From: Anaspis maculata
Taxonomy: Eukaryota; Arthropoda; Insecta; Coleoptera; Scraptiidae
Assembly (NCBI GenBank): GCA_949128115.1
Contig: OX421963.1
Coordinates: forward strand, 32,471,979 to 32,535,978
Length of the DNA stretch: 64,000 bases
Direction: 5' to 3'
Position 1 is the first letter of the stretch. Each line of letters opens with the position of its first letter. A model generated the notes under the pieces. That model was not told where the DNA came from and did not search any database. It was given only the letters and a program-made list of their open reading frames with translations. Positions 35,992 through 46,696 of the stretch are shown piece after piece. The position numbers were made by a program, and so were the translations under genes.

Positions 35992-37614
35992 ATAAATCCA
36001 GAATCAAGATCTATCGCTGTAATATCATATCCAGGGGTACGTGGTATCCTCATTATGTATCTGTAGAACCACATTGCAAACGCTTTTAATCATTGTTTTC
36101 TATTAGCCGTCCACTGTTTTCGTCGTGTACATTTTTGAGCATTTTTGGCGGTCTCAAATTTACAGTCCTAATCATAATGCCAAATAATAAATCGCGAGGG
36201 TTTGTTGAATCGCGTGGGGGCCGGGGGGGACGCGCTTGGAAAACGCCTATTCGTACAAAGTGGCACACGCCAACTTGATGAGGAAGGTCGTATTTGATCA
36301 CACGTTATTTTGCATATCATTCCATGAAAAAATAAAAATAACCGATACCTAACTGACATTGACAATGTTCATGACTTTCGTAATAATTTTTGAAACGTTG
36401 TAGATGACCAGAGATATCAATCGGTAATTTCCAGTCCTTAGGCAATTTTTCCCGTCGTTACGGTAATTACCCGTCGTCAAAAAAGTTTAATCGGCCTTAT
36501 ATCCCCAGCTCTGTTTTCATTCTCAGTTGATTTGACTGAGAATAGCAAATCTAGCAACATAGAAGCGATCAAAAAGTCAAAAACTGCGAGATCATTACCG
36601 TAGCAGATCCATCCTAGTCGTAGGTATAAAATGTGGGTGACATTTCCATAGGTACGCATACGCTTACTGCGCAGTACATACGCACGTTGAGTGCCCACGT
36701 TATGGCTGCATTTTTATGATAATCCTTTTGAACTTCTATTATGCTAATTGTTGCACGTCACGACACGACCTGATAAGAATAAAAACACTTCAGTACCTAC
36801 CTACCTACCGAGTTCGCAAAAAAACTGAACCGAAACGTCAGTTGTTTTTTATTCCTATCAGATGCGGAAATGTTGATTGCTTTTTACTAATAATTTCGTT
36901 GATGACAATAAAAAAATAATAAGAATGTTGACCTTTGGCAAAAAAAATGTAAAAAGTTGGGACAACTCCTGCATGGATAATAATTCACTTATTGAAATAA
37001 TTTCATTTTATAGATGGTGATAGCGATATTCCCCATCGCACTCGACAACCACAGAAAATGTTGGAAAAATTGAAATTACCTACTAAAATCCTTAGAAAGA
37101 TGAAAGGTGGACCTAACTCTCTTTTATTTTTAGTAAAATGTTGAGTTTTCCACTTTGATATGCCATAATCACCACACGAGTCTCGCCACGCGACGCCATT
37201 GGAAAGGAGACATTTAGGAAGCTCACTAGAATCATGGTAGGGTTGAACGTACTATAGTTTCTAAATCGAGTCGCCGCACCCTTATGCCTCTCGTGCAGCA
37301 CGTGCAGGAAGAGTAATGAATAAAAAAATATCAACTACTAGATGTTGTACTACGTTTCCATTTACTATACAGGGTGATTCATGAAGTAAAAAATCCGATT
37401 TCTCCAAAAAAGTCTTTACAAAAAAATTCTTGGTGCAAAACAGTGTAATCTTCTGATCTACATCAGTTGAAGGACAAACCGAATTGTCCAAAGGAACTTT
37501 GGAAGGAACATAATTTTCCGAGGTTTCTGATTCATCGAAATTCGACAGAAACTCAATACATATCCTGTAGTTGATATTTCTCACTCAATTTTGCCACCAA
37601 TAGTTCAATAAATT
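35992..37614. other. Intergenic DNA with no recognised gene
   Basis: AT-rich, with short tracts such as CTACCTACCTACC near 36797 and a lone CAGGGTG terminus at 37370 whose partner I could not find. Confidence 0.5.
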
Positions 37615-38215
37615 CAAGATCAAGGTCTGCGACAAATGGATATGATCAGTAATCCGGCTACGATCAGCGACGCCCTCATTCATGCACTTCGCATCGAAGC
37701 TGCTAAAGAAAGACACTTTGCGTTGTCATCGTATTCGAGAGGTAGGCTTCGAATCAACGAAGAACTCAGGCATGCTGACTGAGAACTCAGCGGAGAAAAT
37801 ATTCCAGGAAGGGCTCGATGTCCTGGGGTGGGACTCTGTGTTCTTTGTCAACAGTCGCTTTCTACCTGACCTTGAGCAGGTACATGTAAGTTCCCTATGC
37901 TTAGCGACTATCGCTTGGAAGCGACTGTCGATAGCGACAACACAGAGTCCCACCCCTGACTCAAATAAAACCACGGGATAGCTTAGCTAAAGCAAGAGCA
38001 GGGTGCAGATCACGTTACTTTGGCTGCGGAAAACCGGGACATTTGCGTCGGGACTGCAGGCAAAGGTCGAGTTCAACCGACCGTCCCACACTGGTGAGAA
38101 CAACTCACAGCCCAGAACGACCCCACCAGGAAAACTTATTTCAGCCGACACAACCGATTTTTTCCCAGCTTCACGAGCAGCTTCATCGTCTGAAATATCG
38201 AAAAACAAAAAATAA
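37615..38215 (+). pseudogene. Degraded retrotransposon gag fragment with zinc knuckle
   Basis: An upstream piece reads SDALIHALRIEAAKERHFAL, typical of the end of a gag capsid domain. A downstream piece at about 38015-38060 reads FGCGKPGHLRRDC, a CCHC knuckle that has lost its first cysteine. Stops and frame changes lie between them, and an inverted repeat (37825-37956) interrupts the region. No protease, RT or LTR was found, so it is a fossil. Confidence 0.55.
37825..37956. mobile_element. Inverted repeat inserted in the gag fossil
   Basis: GGGGTGGGACTCTGTGTTCT and the mirror ACACAGAGTCCCACCCC, with GACAACAGTCGCTT-type pairing inside. 132 bp. Confidence 0.7.
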
Positions 38216-39339
38216 GAGCCCTGCTCATTCTTCAGCACAGATTTTAAAACAATGAAAATGAAAAAATGCTGAACATATGCCCATTGTGTTTTCGTTATCG
38301 ATATACCGGAGCCACGAAGTCAATCGTTTGACGTAATACCTTTGCGGTTTTGTTGCAAAATTTAGCAGTTTTGAAGGTTTCTTTGTATCAATTCAGGTTT
38401 TTAAAGATTTTGTTCAGGGGATTCTGCCACACACAGCTGTCAAAATACTGCAAAGTGCGAGCTTGTGGAAGGCTAAAGAAGTCCATAAAGAGGGAAGTAG
38501 CACGTTTTCTTTATCGCACTCATGTGATAAGCCATAAAGCAAGTTCCAACCCTATGCTCCACCACAGTACCACAGTGATCCGTCGCTCTCACAAGTTGCC
38601 ATAATGACCAGCTAGTGATATGGAGGTAGGTATACTCTATACACTGATAGAAAGGACCACCAGATTCCTCCGCTTGAAAAGTAGTCCCGAGCGTTACCCG
38701 CGAAATTTGAAATTCCAGTTAGAAAGAGGTGCTTATTTCCGCTAATCACAGCTAAGTGCTATGGTAATTTTAAATGACACCAGTTTAATACCAATTTTAA
38801 TGAATGAGAAAATAATTTTTTTTGAATGAAGCTGATTTTATTACACAACACTCACAACAGCCGAGCCGACTAAAAATAACAAACATCATAGAGAAATGGA
38901 GGTTAGAAATCGTACGTAAGTGCCAAACTCGCTGAATGTAATGCCATTGGCTTGGCGTAGGAATAATTTGCCCGGGTAAGACTACCAACCGAACAAAACT
39001 AAAATTAGTTCCAAACGCGCCTATGTTGTTACAGTCTTTGGTGCTTTTGTTTGCTATAGGTTACATCACTGAAATTCAAAAAAGTCCGTTCTATCGGTGT
39101 ACAGACTATAGCCTTAAAACTAAAGAATATAAATAAGCCCACCTTTAACGCTGTGGGTGAGGGAAATAGGCGTCCAGTCAGTATGCGGATTGATCAGTGA
39201 GAGTTTTTGCGATCATTCCACATTAGGATAAGTACCAACAGTAGTAATAAATCAAGCATGTTGTATGACAATGAACAAACAAGCTGAATGAATCAAGATA
39301 AAACCACAGAATATAAAACGCGGGATTCATCAAAATAGT
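38216..39339. other. Intergenic DNA with no recognised gene
   Basis: Nothing beyond short unsupported open frames. Confidence 0.5.
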
Positions 39340-40810
39340 TAGTGCAAGCGGTACACACCTAAAAACACATCGATACTGCATTTTGGAGTGCAGTCACGAG
39401 ATTTGGTATGGGCATACTTTATACCAAGACAAGCGATTTGACCCGCAGCACTCGATATTTTGTCCCTTAGGGGGCCAATGGGGGCCCTCCAAATTTTCAA
39501 GATGCAAGAACTATCACATGACGATCATTGAGTATCGTCATGTATGTCATAAGTGAAGCTTACGGGTCTATTGAAAATATTTTCATCAATTGTCGTTGTG
39601 TCCGATTCATCCTTCACACTTGAAAAAAAATTTCTTTGGCAGAGGTCAAAAAAACTGTTTTTATTTTTTCTTCTATGCAAGGAGACGATAAATTCATATG
39701 TTCTGTTGCGTTCCCAACTAAATCGCATTCCCTAAACCTAATTATAAAGAAATTTTTCTTGCAATGACATTTCTCAAAGAAGTGGTGACCTCTCTAGTAC
39801 CTCTTTTCCAAGAGCATTTCTTTCTATGTTTCCACTGGATATCACTCGTAATTTTTGCAGGAATGGAGACCTCGAACTCTTTTCCTGGTGGTTGCGAAGC
39901 AACATGACTCTAAAACGCCCAAGGGAGCCCAAAAAAAAAAATTTTCTGCTGGGTCGTCCAACTTACGATATTTTGATTTTATAGTAGGAGAGACGCGGAC
40001 CAGTATTCAATCCAGGCTGCAGGCACAGGCGATTTGGCTTCAACAGAAAATATTCTTCCATGTCGTGTTTTATTGCAGTACAACAAAACGCAGAGTCGTT
40101 AGGTGTAAGTAGGTATATTTTCCGGTAGAACTTATTCGCCTAGTCTAGATCTTATTTATTTGCGCGTCTCCCCTACTACAAAATCAACATGCCAAAAATT
40201 TGACGGCCCAGCAGAAAAAAAAAGTTTTAGGGCTCTCTTGTATGTTTTGAAGCCATGTCGCATGGAAATTACTAAGAAAAGAGTTCAAGCTTCTCATATC
40301 AGCGAAAATTGACAGTTTTATCCACTAGGAACATTGACAAAAATGCTGTTGAGAAAAGTGTACTGAAGAGGTCACCTCTTCTTGAGAAAATGATATTGCG
40401 AAAAAATTGTCTTCATATTTGGGCTTACGGAACGCGATTTAGTTGGGAACGCAACAAAACATATGAATTTATCGTTTCCTTGCACAGCAGAAAAAATAAA
40501 AACAGTTTTTTTGACCTCTGCGAAAGAATTTTTTTTCAAATGTGAAGAATGAATCGGACACTACGAAATTTGATGAAAACATTTTCAATAGACCCGTAAG
40601 CTTCACTTATGACATACATGACGATACTCAATGATCATTTTGTGAAAGTTCTTGCATCTTGGAAATTTGGAAGGCCCCCATTGGCCCCCTAAGGGACGAA
40701 ATATCGAGTGCTGCGGGTCAAATCGCTTGTCTTGGTATAAAGTACGCCCATGCAAAATCTCGTTACTGCACTCCAAAATGCGGTATGCTTTTGCGTACCG
40801 CTCCCACTAA
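39340..40810. repeat. 1.47-kb foldback element
   Basis: The left arm from TTAGTGCAAGCGGTAC mirrors the right arm ending GTACCGCTCCCACTAA. Shared inner blocks are TGCACTCCAAAATGC, AAGCGATTTGACCCGCAGCA, ATTGGCCCCCTAAGGGAC and GACGGCCCAGCAGAAAAAAA. The arms of about 650 bp meet near 40075-40140. Arms related to it are dispersed (30413-31080). No coding capacity. Confidence 0.8.
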
Positions 40811-40887
40811 GTTGCCTCAAGTTCAAGGCGAATTATAATAATTACGGGTCCTCAACAAAACTTTTGGGAATTTTTCTTTTTGTTATT

Positions 40888-40893
40888 TTTATT
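40888..40893 (-). terminator. Poly(A) signal for the 41-kb gene
   Basis: AATAAA on the minus strand about 115 bp beyond the stop at 41009, supporting that stop as the gene's end. Confidence 0.5.
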
Positions 40894-41008
40894 ATATGCC
40901 GATGCCGACATTTTACATCTCAATGTGATGCATGGATGGATTTGAAAATGGCATGGCGACATTTTTTGCAGGAACAACGGGCTGGAAATATTCGAAGTTC
41001 CCCGATAC

Positions 41009-41958
41009 TTACAGCATCATATCGTCCCGTCTTTGGCACGCACTCGCCTTGGACGGTTTCAAAAAGTCCGGCTCTTCTTGCCACCTGAGAAAATCATGTT
41101 TAAATATGGACTTTGACGGCGGTGGAAGCTCGACAAGAGCCGGAACAGGAGGTTGGAAATCCACCGGTTGTTTCCACCAAAAAGGTGGACCTTCCTTGCA
41201 AGGCACCAGTTTCACCGGGCACTCGGGAGGTTTCTCTTTCGATGCTATAATCCTCCGTTCTTCGTCTCGTTCGTTCAGGTATTTCTCGAGCAACTTCTGC
41301 TGTCTCACATATTCCATGCAACCCATTTCGTAGTTGAATGATCGATTGAAGACATGCTCTGTAAATACCTGCACCGTTATTCATCCCTTATTATTGCATG
41401 TGGCATGTAGCAAATTGACCTAAGCCAAGGAAGCTATTATTGATTCGCAAAATATATAATGCTCACATGAATACAGCTCCGCTAATTTATACGAAGGCTA
41501 TACCTATGATCATTGTCTATGATTCTCCGCGAGGTCTATTCTATTGATTCTAAATTATTGCTTTCGAAGTTTTTTAATAAGTAGTAGAATAATAATCATT
41601 ACGAATACAAAAAAAAAATACCTTTATGCTTGAATCTGTGATCGTAACTTGGTTCAACTACTACGCTGTATTTCTTTTGCATATCATGCAAAAAAAAGTC
41701 GTTCTTGCCCGGTTGGTCCACCCAAAAAGCACGTGTTTTGTCAACCCACTTATCCAAAATCGAGGCGTTCAAAGGTGGGATCATCACATCCCTAAGCTTT
41801 TCGTTCTTTCCATACTCGATGGGCGAACAAAAAAGACCCAGACTGTTCTGGGTGATTCGTGGTGGATCTTGGGGCGTGTGGTCGGGATACGAAAGTATCG
41901 TCTGCTTGACTTTTTTGAGCTCATAGTCTTTGGGTGGAAGAGGCGGGAAGAACAACAT
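41009..41958 (-). CDS. Uncharacterised two-exon protein, 228 residues
   Basis: Exon 1 is 41622-41958 and exon 2 is 41009-41358. Donor CATAAAG/GTATTT and acceptor TTTACAG restore codon GAG in phase 1. The start is the ATG of MLFFPPLPPKDYELKKVKQ; the frame is open a little further upstream but has no other ATG. The protein is proline- and charge-rich, with no signal peptide or membrane segment. Notable parts are DKWVDKTRAFWVDQPGKNDF, a Glu/Arg-rich helix-like stretch (RQQKLLEKYLNERDEERRI) and a Trp-containing C-terminal third. I do not recognise the family. Short proline-rich proteins with conserved aromatics are common among sperm axoneme components, but that is only a guess. The stop overlaps a consensus donor (CT/GTAAGTAT), so another 3' exon is possible. 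Confidence 0.75.
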
Positions 41959-42539
41959 TTTGACTTTCAATATGACACTAACGCAACAATAACAACGTCA
42001 CATCGCATCAATCACATCACCGCCACTCCAATCGATTTGAACTCGCCGACTTCCGGTGCTAGTGGCCCACAAATAGTACAGGAAAAATAGTAAAAAAATC
42101 AGCAAAACCTCGGAATAAATATGGACGTCCTGAAAATTTGATATTCTGTTTAGAATTGAGGGCTCTACAACATATCCAAAATCGCCAAAAATCGCACCTG
42201 GGGGTTTTGAGTTATTGGAGGGGGGGTAAAAAATTGCAACCTTAAATGGAGGGGATGAAACCTGTCAATCCACTGGATGCAAATACATCGTAATTCGACG
42301 AACTATATCCCGTTTACATCATTTCGGTGCAAAAAGTGTCGATCATTGTTGAAGGGGGCTCGTGGGGATGCGAAGCATAGCTAGGGGGTTCTTTTTTCTT
42401 CCTGCGCCATATTGAACCGATCACGACAAGTTTGGCATCTTTTCCGACTAAATTCAATCTCCTGAACTCGAATCCGTTGTGTAAACTTGGATGAAAACAA
42501 GTTTGAACGGCTCTGTTACTAAATAGCGATGTACATAAT

Positions 42540-42682
42540 AGCGCCGGACAAAAGAGCGCCGGACAAAACAGCGCTAGGACAAAACAGAGCTAGGATGAAA
42601 CAGCGCCGGATAAAACAGCGCCAGGATGAAATAGCGTCGGATAAAACAGCGCCAGACAAAATAGCGCCAGGACAAACAAGCG
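42540..42682 (+). repeat. Left array of ~16-bp AGCGCYRGGACAAAAY repeats, part 1
   Basis: About nine degenerate units such as AGCGCCGGACAAAAC and AGCGCTAGGACAAAAC. It is followed by the insertion at 42736-44023 and resumes at 44891. Confidence 0.85.
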
Positions 42683-42735
42683 AATATGCCTCATGGGCAT
42701 GAGGCTCAGTAGCGCACTTCCTTTTTGGAGGATTT

Positions 42736-44023
42736 CCAGTGAACACGGCGAGGTTGTATGTAACTCTTATGGAGTTCACATGCGGCAAATATAAAGCCAT
42801 TGCGATGTTCCCAGCGAGGTCTCCAAGCAATCCCTGCGACCGCGAAATGTCCGCCCCAAATGCAATGAAACGAACTTCCCATAGAAGTAACATTGTGGAG
42901 GTTACTGGGAGATCTTATTAATACTTCCTGGGGAAGTAATTTTCATACGCCTATTAGAATCACGATGTGACTTCCCAAGGATTTCTAGTTTTTGACGTCC
43001 ACAGTACCTCTCAGTAGTACTTTTCAGATAGGTACTTCGATATGTGGGACCTCGTGAGGGGTAATGTAATAAAAAATGTTTTTTGTATACAACATTTTAT
43101 TACAACACATGACACTTTAGCTACAAGTCTATTCAATACATAATTATTCCATTTGACTCTGAGATACAGAAATATAAAAATAGCTCAAATTAATTTGGCA
43201 GCCTCCCGCTCCCGACGCCGACGTTAATTGGAATGGCATAGCCATATTCTTTGACAAAGATCTCAAAATCTCTTGAAATTGAGTGTGTATCCCGAACTGC
43301 ACCTGAACAAACAAAAAATAAATAAATAATACAACATAATAGATATTTAAGATACTAGTAGTGACATTAATATAGCCAAATTCAAAAATTAGTGCTATTC
43401 CCGTTAGGAAATTGCACTAAAAGAAGCTAATAAAGTGTATACTCACCTGGAAGGATATTCACTCACCACTCAGAGCTTCTGATGATTAGACTGCTCGATT
43501 TTGATATATTCATAATATTTCACTGCCAATAACTGAACTGCGAACAACATCCGTCATCATCCAAAGCCAAGAACGGAAAGAATGCCACGGCACTCGGAGT
43601 AGAAAAGCACCATCAACGGCCAATTCTCTCACTACGGCTTTTGAGCATCCCCCGGGCTGTCACAGAAGTACATCGCCAAGACTTCACATTGTGGTGAAAA
43701 ATTGGTATTGCTAAATGCGCGTGCAATTACGAATAACATCTAAATGAACTCCTTTATGGGAAATCCAAATAAACATCGTTTTGCGACGTCCATGGGTGCT
43801 TGCAATGTTAACAATAATTGGACATAGGTTCTTGGACCTCCCGAAGCAAGCTGTGGGAAATCGCTTTGAGAAGTCACTAATTTAACCTTTTATGGACATC
43901 GTGAACATTCTCGGTTTCCGGAGAGACCTCCCCAGGCAAGCTATGCGAAGTTATTTTGGGACTTCACAAATTTCACTTAAAATGGACATCACAAAACCTC
44001 TTATAGAGGTCCGTGTTCACTGG
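42736..44023. mobile_element. Element with CCAGTGAACACGG terminal repeats
   Basis: CCAGTGAACACGG at the left and CCGTGTTCACTGG at the right, 1288 bp. Further pairing is weak. A palindrome ATAAAAAATG...CATTTTATTA lies near 43070-43105. On the minus strand it contains a possible 3' exon with a poly(A) signal (43096-43302), so it may be a deletion derivative of a gene-bearing transposon. Target duplication not clear. Confidence 0.7.
43144..43302 (-). CDS. Possible terminal exon within the CCAGTGAACACGG element
   Basis: Acceptor TTGTTCAG is followed by an open stretch of 52 codons (VQFGIHTQFQEILRSLSKNM at its start) ending at TAA 43144-43146. AATAAA lies 43 bp further on (43096-43101). A strong donor CTTCCAG/GTGAGT lies upstream near 43450, consistent with a two-exon transcript, but the upstream exon shows no matching frame. 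Family not recognised. Confidence 0.35.
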   Translation of the reverse strand: MQFGIHTQFQEILRSLSKNMAMPFQLTSASGAGGCQINLSYFYISVSQSQME

Positions 44024-44059
44024 GATACCTAGTCCTCTCTCGTACACAAACTTGCTGCC

Positions 44060-44775
44060 GGCTGCCGAGCCGTGGCTTTGCGGTCGTTTTCAAAAATTGA
44101 TAACAATTGACCCAACGGTCGGATCGAAGTGGGGTTTTTGTCAAAAGAAAGTTCAAATTGTTCTCTAAATATAATGCCGTACATGCAGTGATGTATTTCA
44201 TTAAGAAATTGTAGTTGCCTGCATATCGCAACTTTCTACATCTTACCGCGAATGCCAGCACTTGATCGGCGAAGCCGCCCTACACCAAAATGTTATTTTT
44301 GTAATTGTTCATGATTATTTCGGCAAAATTTATCTTGATTCGCGTACCAAGGCCATGAGCTACCCATTCGAGTTGAAATATTTTCTGTATTGAATTTCGT
44401 TTTGTTCGGAGGAAAGGATATCAAGCACCAGCAAGCAACGAATAAATCATTTGCGGCCGAGCCGTAGTTTCGGAGTCATTTTCAAAAATTAATAACTACT
44501 AATCGGCACCTCGCACCGATGTGAAATTTTCATTAAAATAAAGTTCAAATCATTCTCTAAATATAACTCCGCATATGTATTATGGTAAAATGATAAGATC
44601 GGGTACTTCCTCGCATGTGATAACTTTCGAGATCAGGCCGGCTTCTGAAATGCAGCATTCAACGGCGATGCCGCGTCACACTAAATTGTTATTATTGTCA
44701 TTGTTTATTATTATTTCGTCAAGATTTTTCTTGGTTCGGGATACAAGGTCATGAGCTACCCAATGGAGTAAAAAA
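44060..44775. repeat. Two diverged direct copies of a ~330-bp repeat
   Basis: Copies of roughly 44060-44395 and 44455-44775 share GCCGAGCCGT, AAAGTTCAAAT.GTTCTCTAAATATAA and AAGG.CATGAGCTACCCA. The second copy leads directly into the (GGAC)n run. Confidence 0.75.
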
Positions 44776-44811
44776 ATTTCGCAAAAACCTTTTCGTCTAG
44801 GACTAGATGCG

Positions 44812-44844
44812 GGGACGGACGGACGGACGGACGGACGGACGGAC
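44812..44844 (+). repeat. (GGAC)n microsatellite
   Basis: About eight perfect GGAC units within the composite transposon. Confidence 0.95.
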
Positions 44845-44890
44845 AAAGCGAGGACAAAAGCGCCTTCCCGTTTGGAGAAGTGCGCTAAAA

Positions 44891-45120
44891 AGCGCTTGGG
44901 CAAAACAGCGTTGGGACAAAATAGCGCTAGGTCAAACCAGCGTCGGACAAAACAGCGCCAGAATGAAACGGCTTCAGATAAAAGAGCGGCGGACAAAATA
45001 GCGATAGGATAAAAAAGCGATTGAACAAAACAGCGCCAGGATAAAATAAATAGCGCTGCAAGTGAATATTATGTGACAAAATGGCGCGGAATTAATAGCT
45101 CCGAACAAAACAGTGGTAGG
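44891..45120 (+). repeat. Left array of ~16-bp repeats, part 2
   Basis: Continuation of the 42540 array in the same orientation, about a dozen degenerate units (AGCGTCGGACAAAACAGCGC and similar). Confidence 0.8.
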
Positions 45121-45227
45121 AGATAGGATAGTAGACAACAAAGTCTTTTTTCCTAGTCATAAACAGCCCTTCGGGCACATGACTAGGTCGGAGTTAGTGC
45201 ATAGATTGACTTTTCCGGACCGATGAA

Positions 45228-45233
45228 TTTATT
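45228..45233 (-). terminator. Poly(A) signal of the MULE gene
   Basis: AATAAA on the minus strand, 54 bp beyond the stop codon of the transposase. Confidence 0.6.
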
Positions 45234-45286
45234 AATCAAATACTTGATCAAACAGTAAGAAAATTTTATTATTGATCACATAACTA

Positions 45287-46696
45287 CTACCAAGATAAGT
45301 TGCTAGCAACAGAACCTAAAAAATTCTCAACGCTCCCAAATCTGTACCCAGCCACCAGAACTTGCAGTCTTTTCTTAATTTGGAAATATTTGCAGTTTGA
45401 TTTTTCTTTGGCCCTGAATCCTATACGGTATTTTGCAATGAAAATTTCGACTTGGCTTTGTTCTTTCCTGATCCTGTCGAATAATTTGGCATGCGATGGA
45501 TGGCAGCACTGAACTGTTTTTTGTAAGGAGTTATGCCATGCCTCGACCGAATTGTTACTCCTCGGCAAGTCGAACATAATTCTGTCATGCAAGTTCCACA
45601 TTTCTATGGGAAACCTTGGAGGAGCGTTGCGGAGTCTACGGCCAACGTAGTTGTTCTCGAAGTACTCAGCAATTGGTTTCAGGTCAGCTGGAAAATCTTC
45701 ACTGGCGACAATTACTTCAAATGCAAACTGTACATCCTCTACCGGAACATAGCTTGAAGCCAAGAACATTTTGCATTTTAAGCGGAAATTCTCTTCTTCT
45801 TGATATTTCCGTGTCAAATGTGCACTTTGAATATGTCGCCATAAATTTTGTGCCAAGTGAAAATTGCAGCCTACAATTTGGGTGTCAGGAAATTGATGGG
45901 TCATTGCATTGATCACCGCATTTTTAAAATCACAGAGCACACTCGCGGGTTTCAACGTAGGGTCAAATTCCAATAATTTAGCGAAAACTCTCTTGTAGCT
46001 CAATTCCTGCTTGTTGGGCAGCAAAGCATAAACTAGAGGAATAGCTTTACCATCTATTAAAGAGTGAATGATAAACATTTGGCGAAAGAACTTTGGGGCG
46101 ACACTGAATGTACCATCCAGGCACCAATTGGGAAATTCACCTAAAAGTGATGCATTTCGGTACGTTGAAAAAAGCAGAATCCTGCTTTCATCTTCCGCTC
46201 CTGAGTCCCATAACAAAAATGGTTCGCCTTTCTCCGTTTGCTTATACTTTTCATCAATCTTAATCTCGTTACTGCTATTGCAGACACCACTGACTTTCAG
46301 TTCCTTGTTTCTCAGTCGTTGTACCGTTTTCCTTGCAGCATCATAGCTTGGAAGTAACACTGCCGCTTCCGCCGACACTCGAGAAGTGCTCGCTTGCAGA
46401 ATTCGTCTTGGCCCGTCTTCGGTTGTTCTGGCCATATCTTTCATCGCTTCCACTGCAGCTAAAACTTCTATCTTGGCTTTATTCGGGCCGTGGCTATGTG
46501 GAGTTGTTTCTCTTTTCGTTTCGCCGCAAACGATCATCCTTCCTCTACAGTTTTTCTCTGTGCATCTCCACGACGTGGAAGACAGATGTACTTTATCCTT
46601 TCTGTATATGTAGTCGTTGAAAATGAGAACTACCGCACCTTTATTGGAACTTGAGAGACTCATCTTGATGCGAATGACATCAATGGCCGCTTTCAT
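45287..46696 (-). CDS. FLYWCH zinc-finger MULE transposase (Phantom-like), intact
   Basis: Intronless frame of 469 residues that would cut and paste its element by DDE chemistry. Residues 13-75 form a FLYWCH-type zinc finger: NKGAVVLIFNDYIY, then WRC (C45), C50 and the HSH pair (H67, H69). Residues about 185-300 form the MULE domain, with D194 in WCLDGTF, D256 in VLCDF and E385 in NSVEAWH as probable catalytic triad. The MULE motif GCNFHLAQ (C277, H280) is present. The first 11 codons derive from the neighbouring inverted repeat, so translation may start at the second ATG, KMSLSSSNKG. No stops or frameshifts, so it may still be active. The family is close to insect Phantom/MULE elements by architecture. 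Confidence 0.92.
   Translation of the reverse strand: MKAAIDVIRIKMSLSSSNKGAVVLIFNDYIYRKDKVHLSSTSWRCTEKNCRGRMIVCGETKRETTPHSHGPNKAKIEVLAAVEAMKDMARTTEDGPRRILQASTSRVSAEAAVLLPSYDAARKTVQRLRNKELKVSGVCNSSNEIKIDEKYKQTEKGEPFLLWDSGAEDESRILLFSTYRNASLLGEFPNWCLDGTFSVAPKFFRQMFIIHSLIDGKAIPLVYALLPNKQELSYKRVFAKLLEFDPTLKPASVLCDFKNAVINAMTHQFPDTQIVGCNFHLAQNLWRHIQSAHLTRKYQEEENFRLKCKMFLASSYVPVEDVQFAFEVIVASEDFPADLKPIAEYFENNYVGRRLRNAPPRFPIEMWNLHDRIMFDLPRSNNSVEAWHNSLQKTVQCCHPSHAKLFDRIRKEQSQVEIFIAKYRIGFRAKEKSNCKYFQIKKRLQVLVAGYRFGSVENFLGSVASNLSW

Noticed and set aside
44807..45001. Plus-strand frame with RTDGRTDG repeats
   Set aside because: Translation of the (GGAC)n microsatellite and repeat array.
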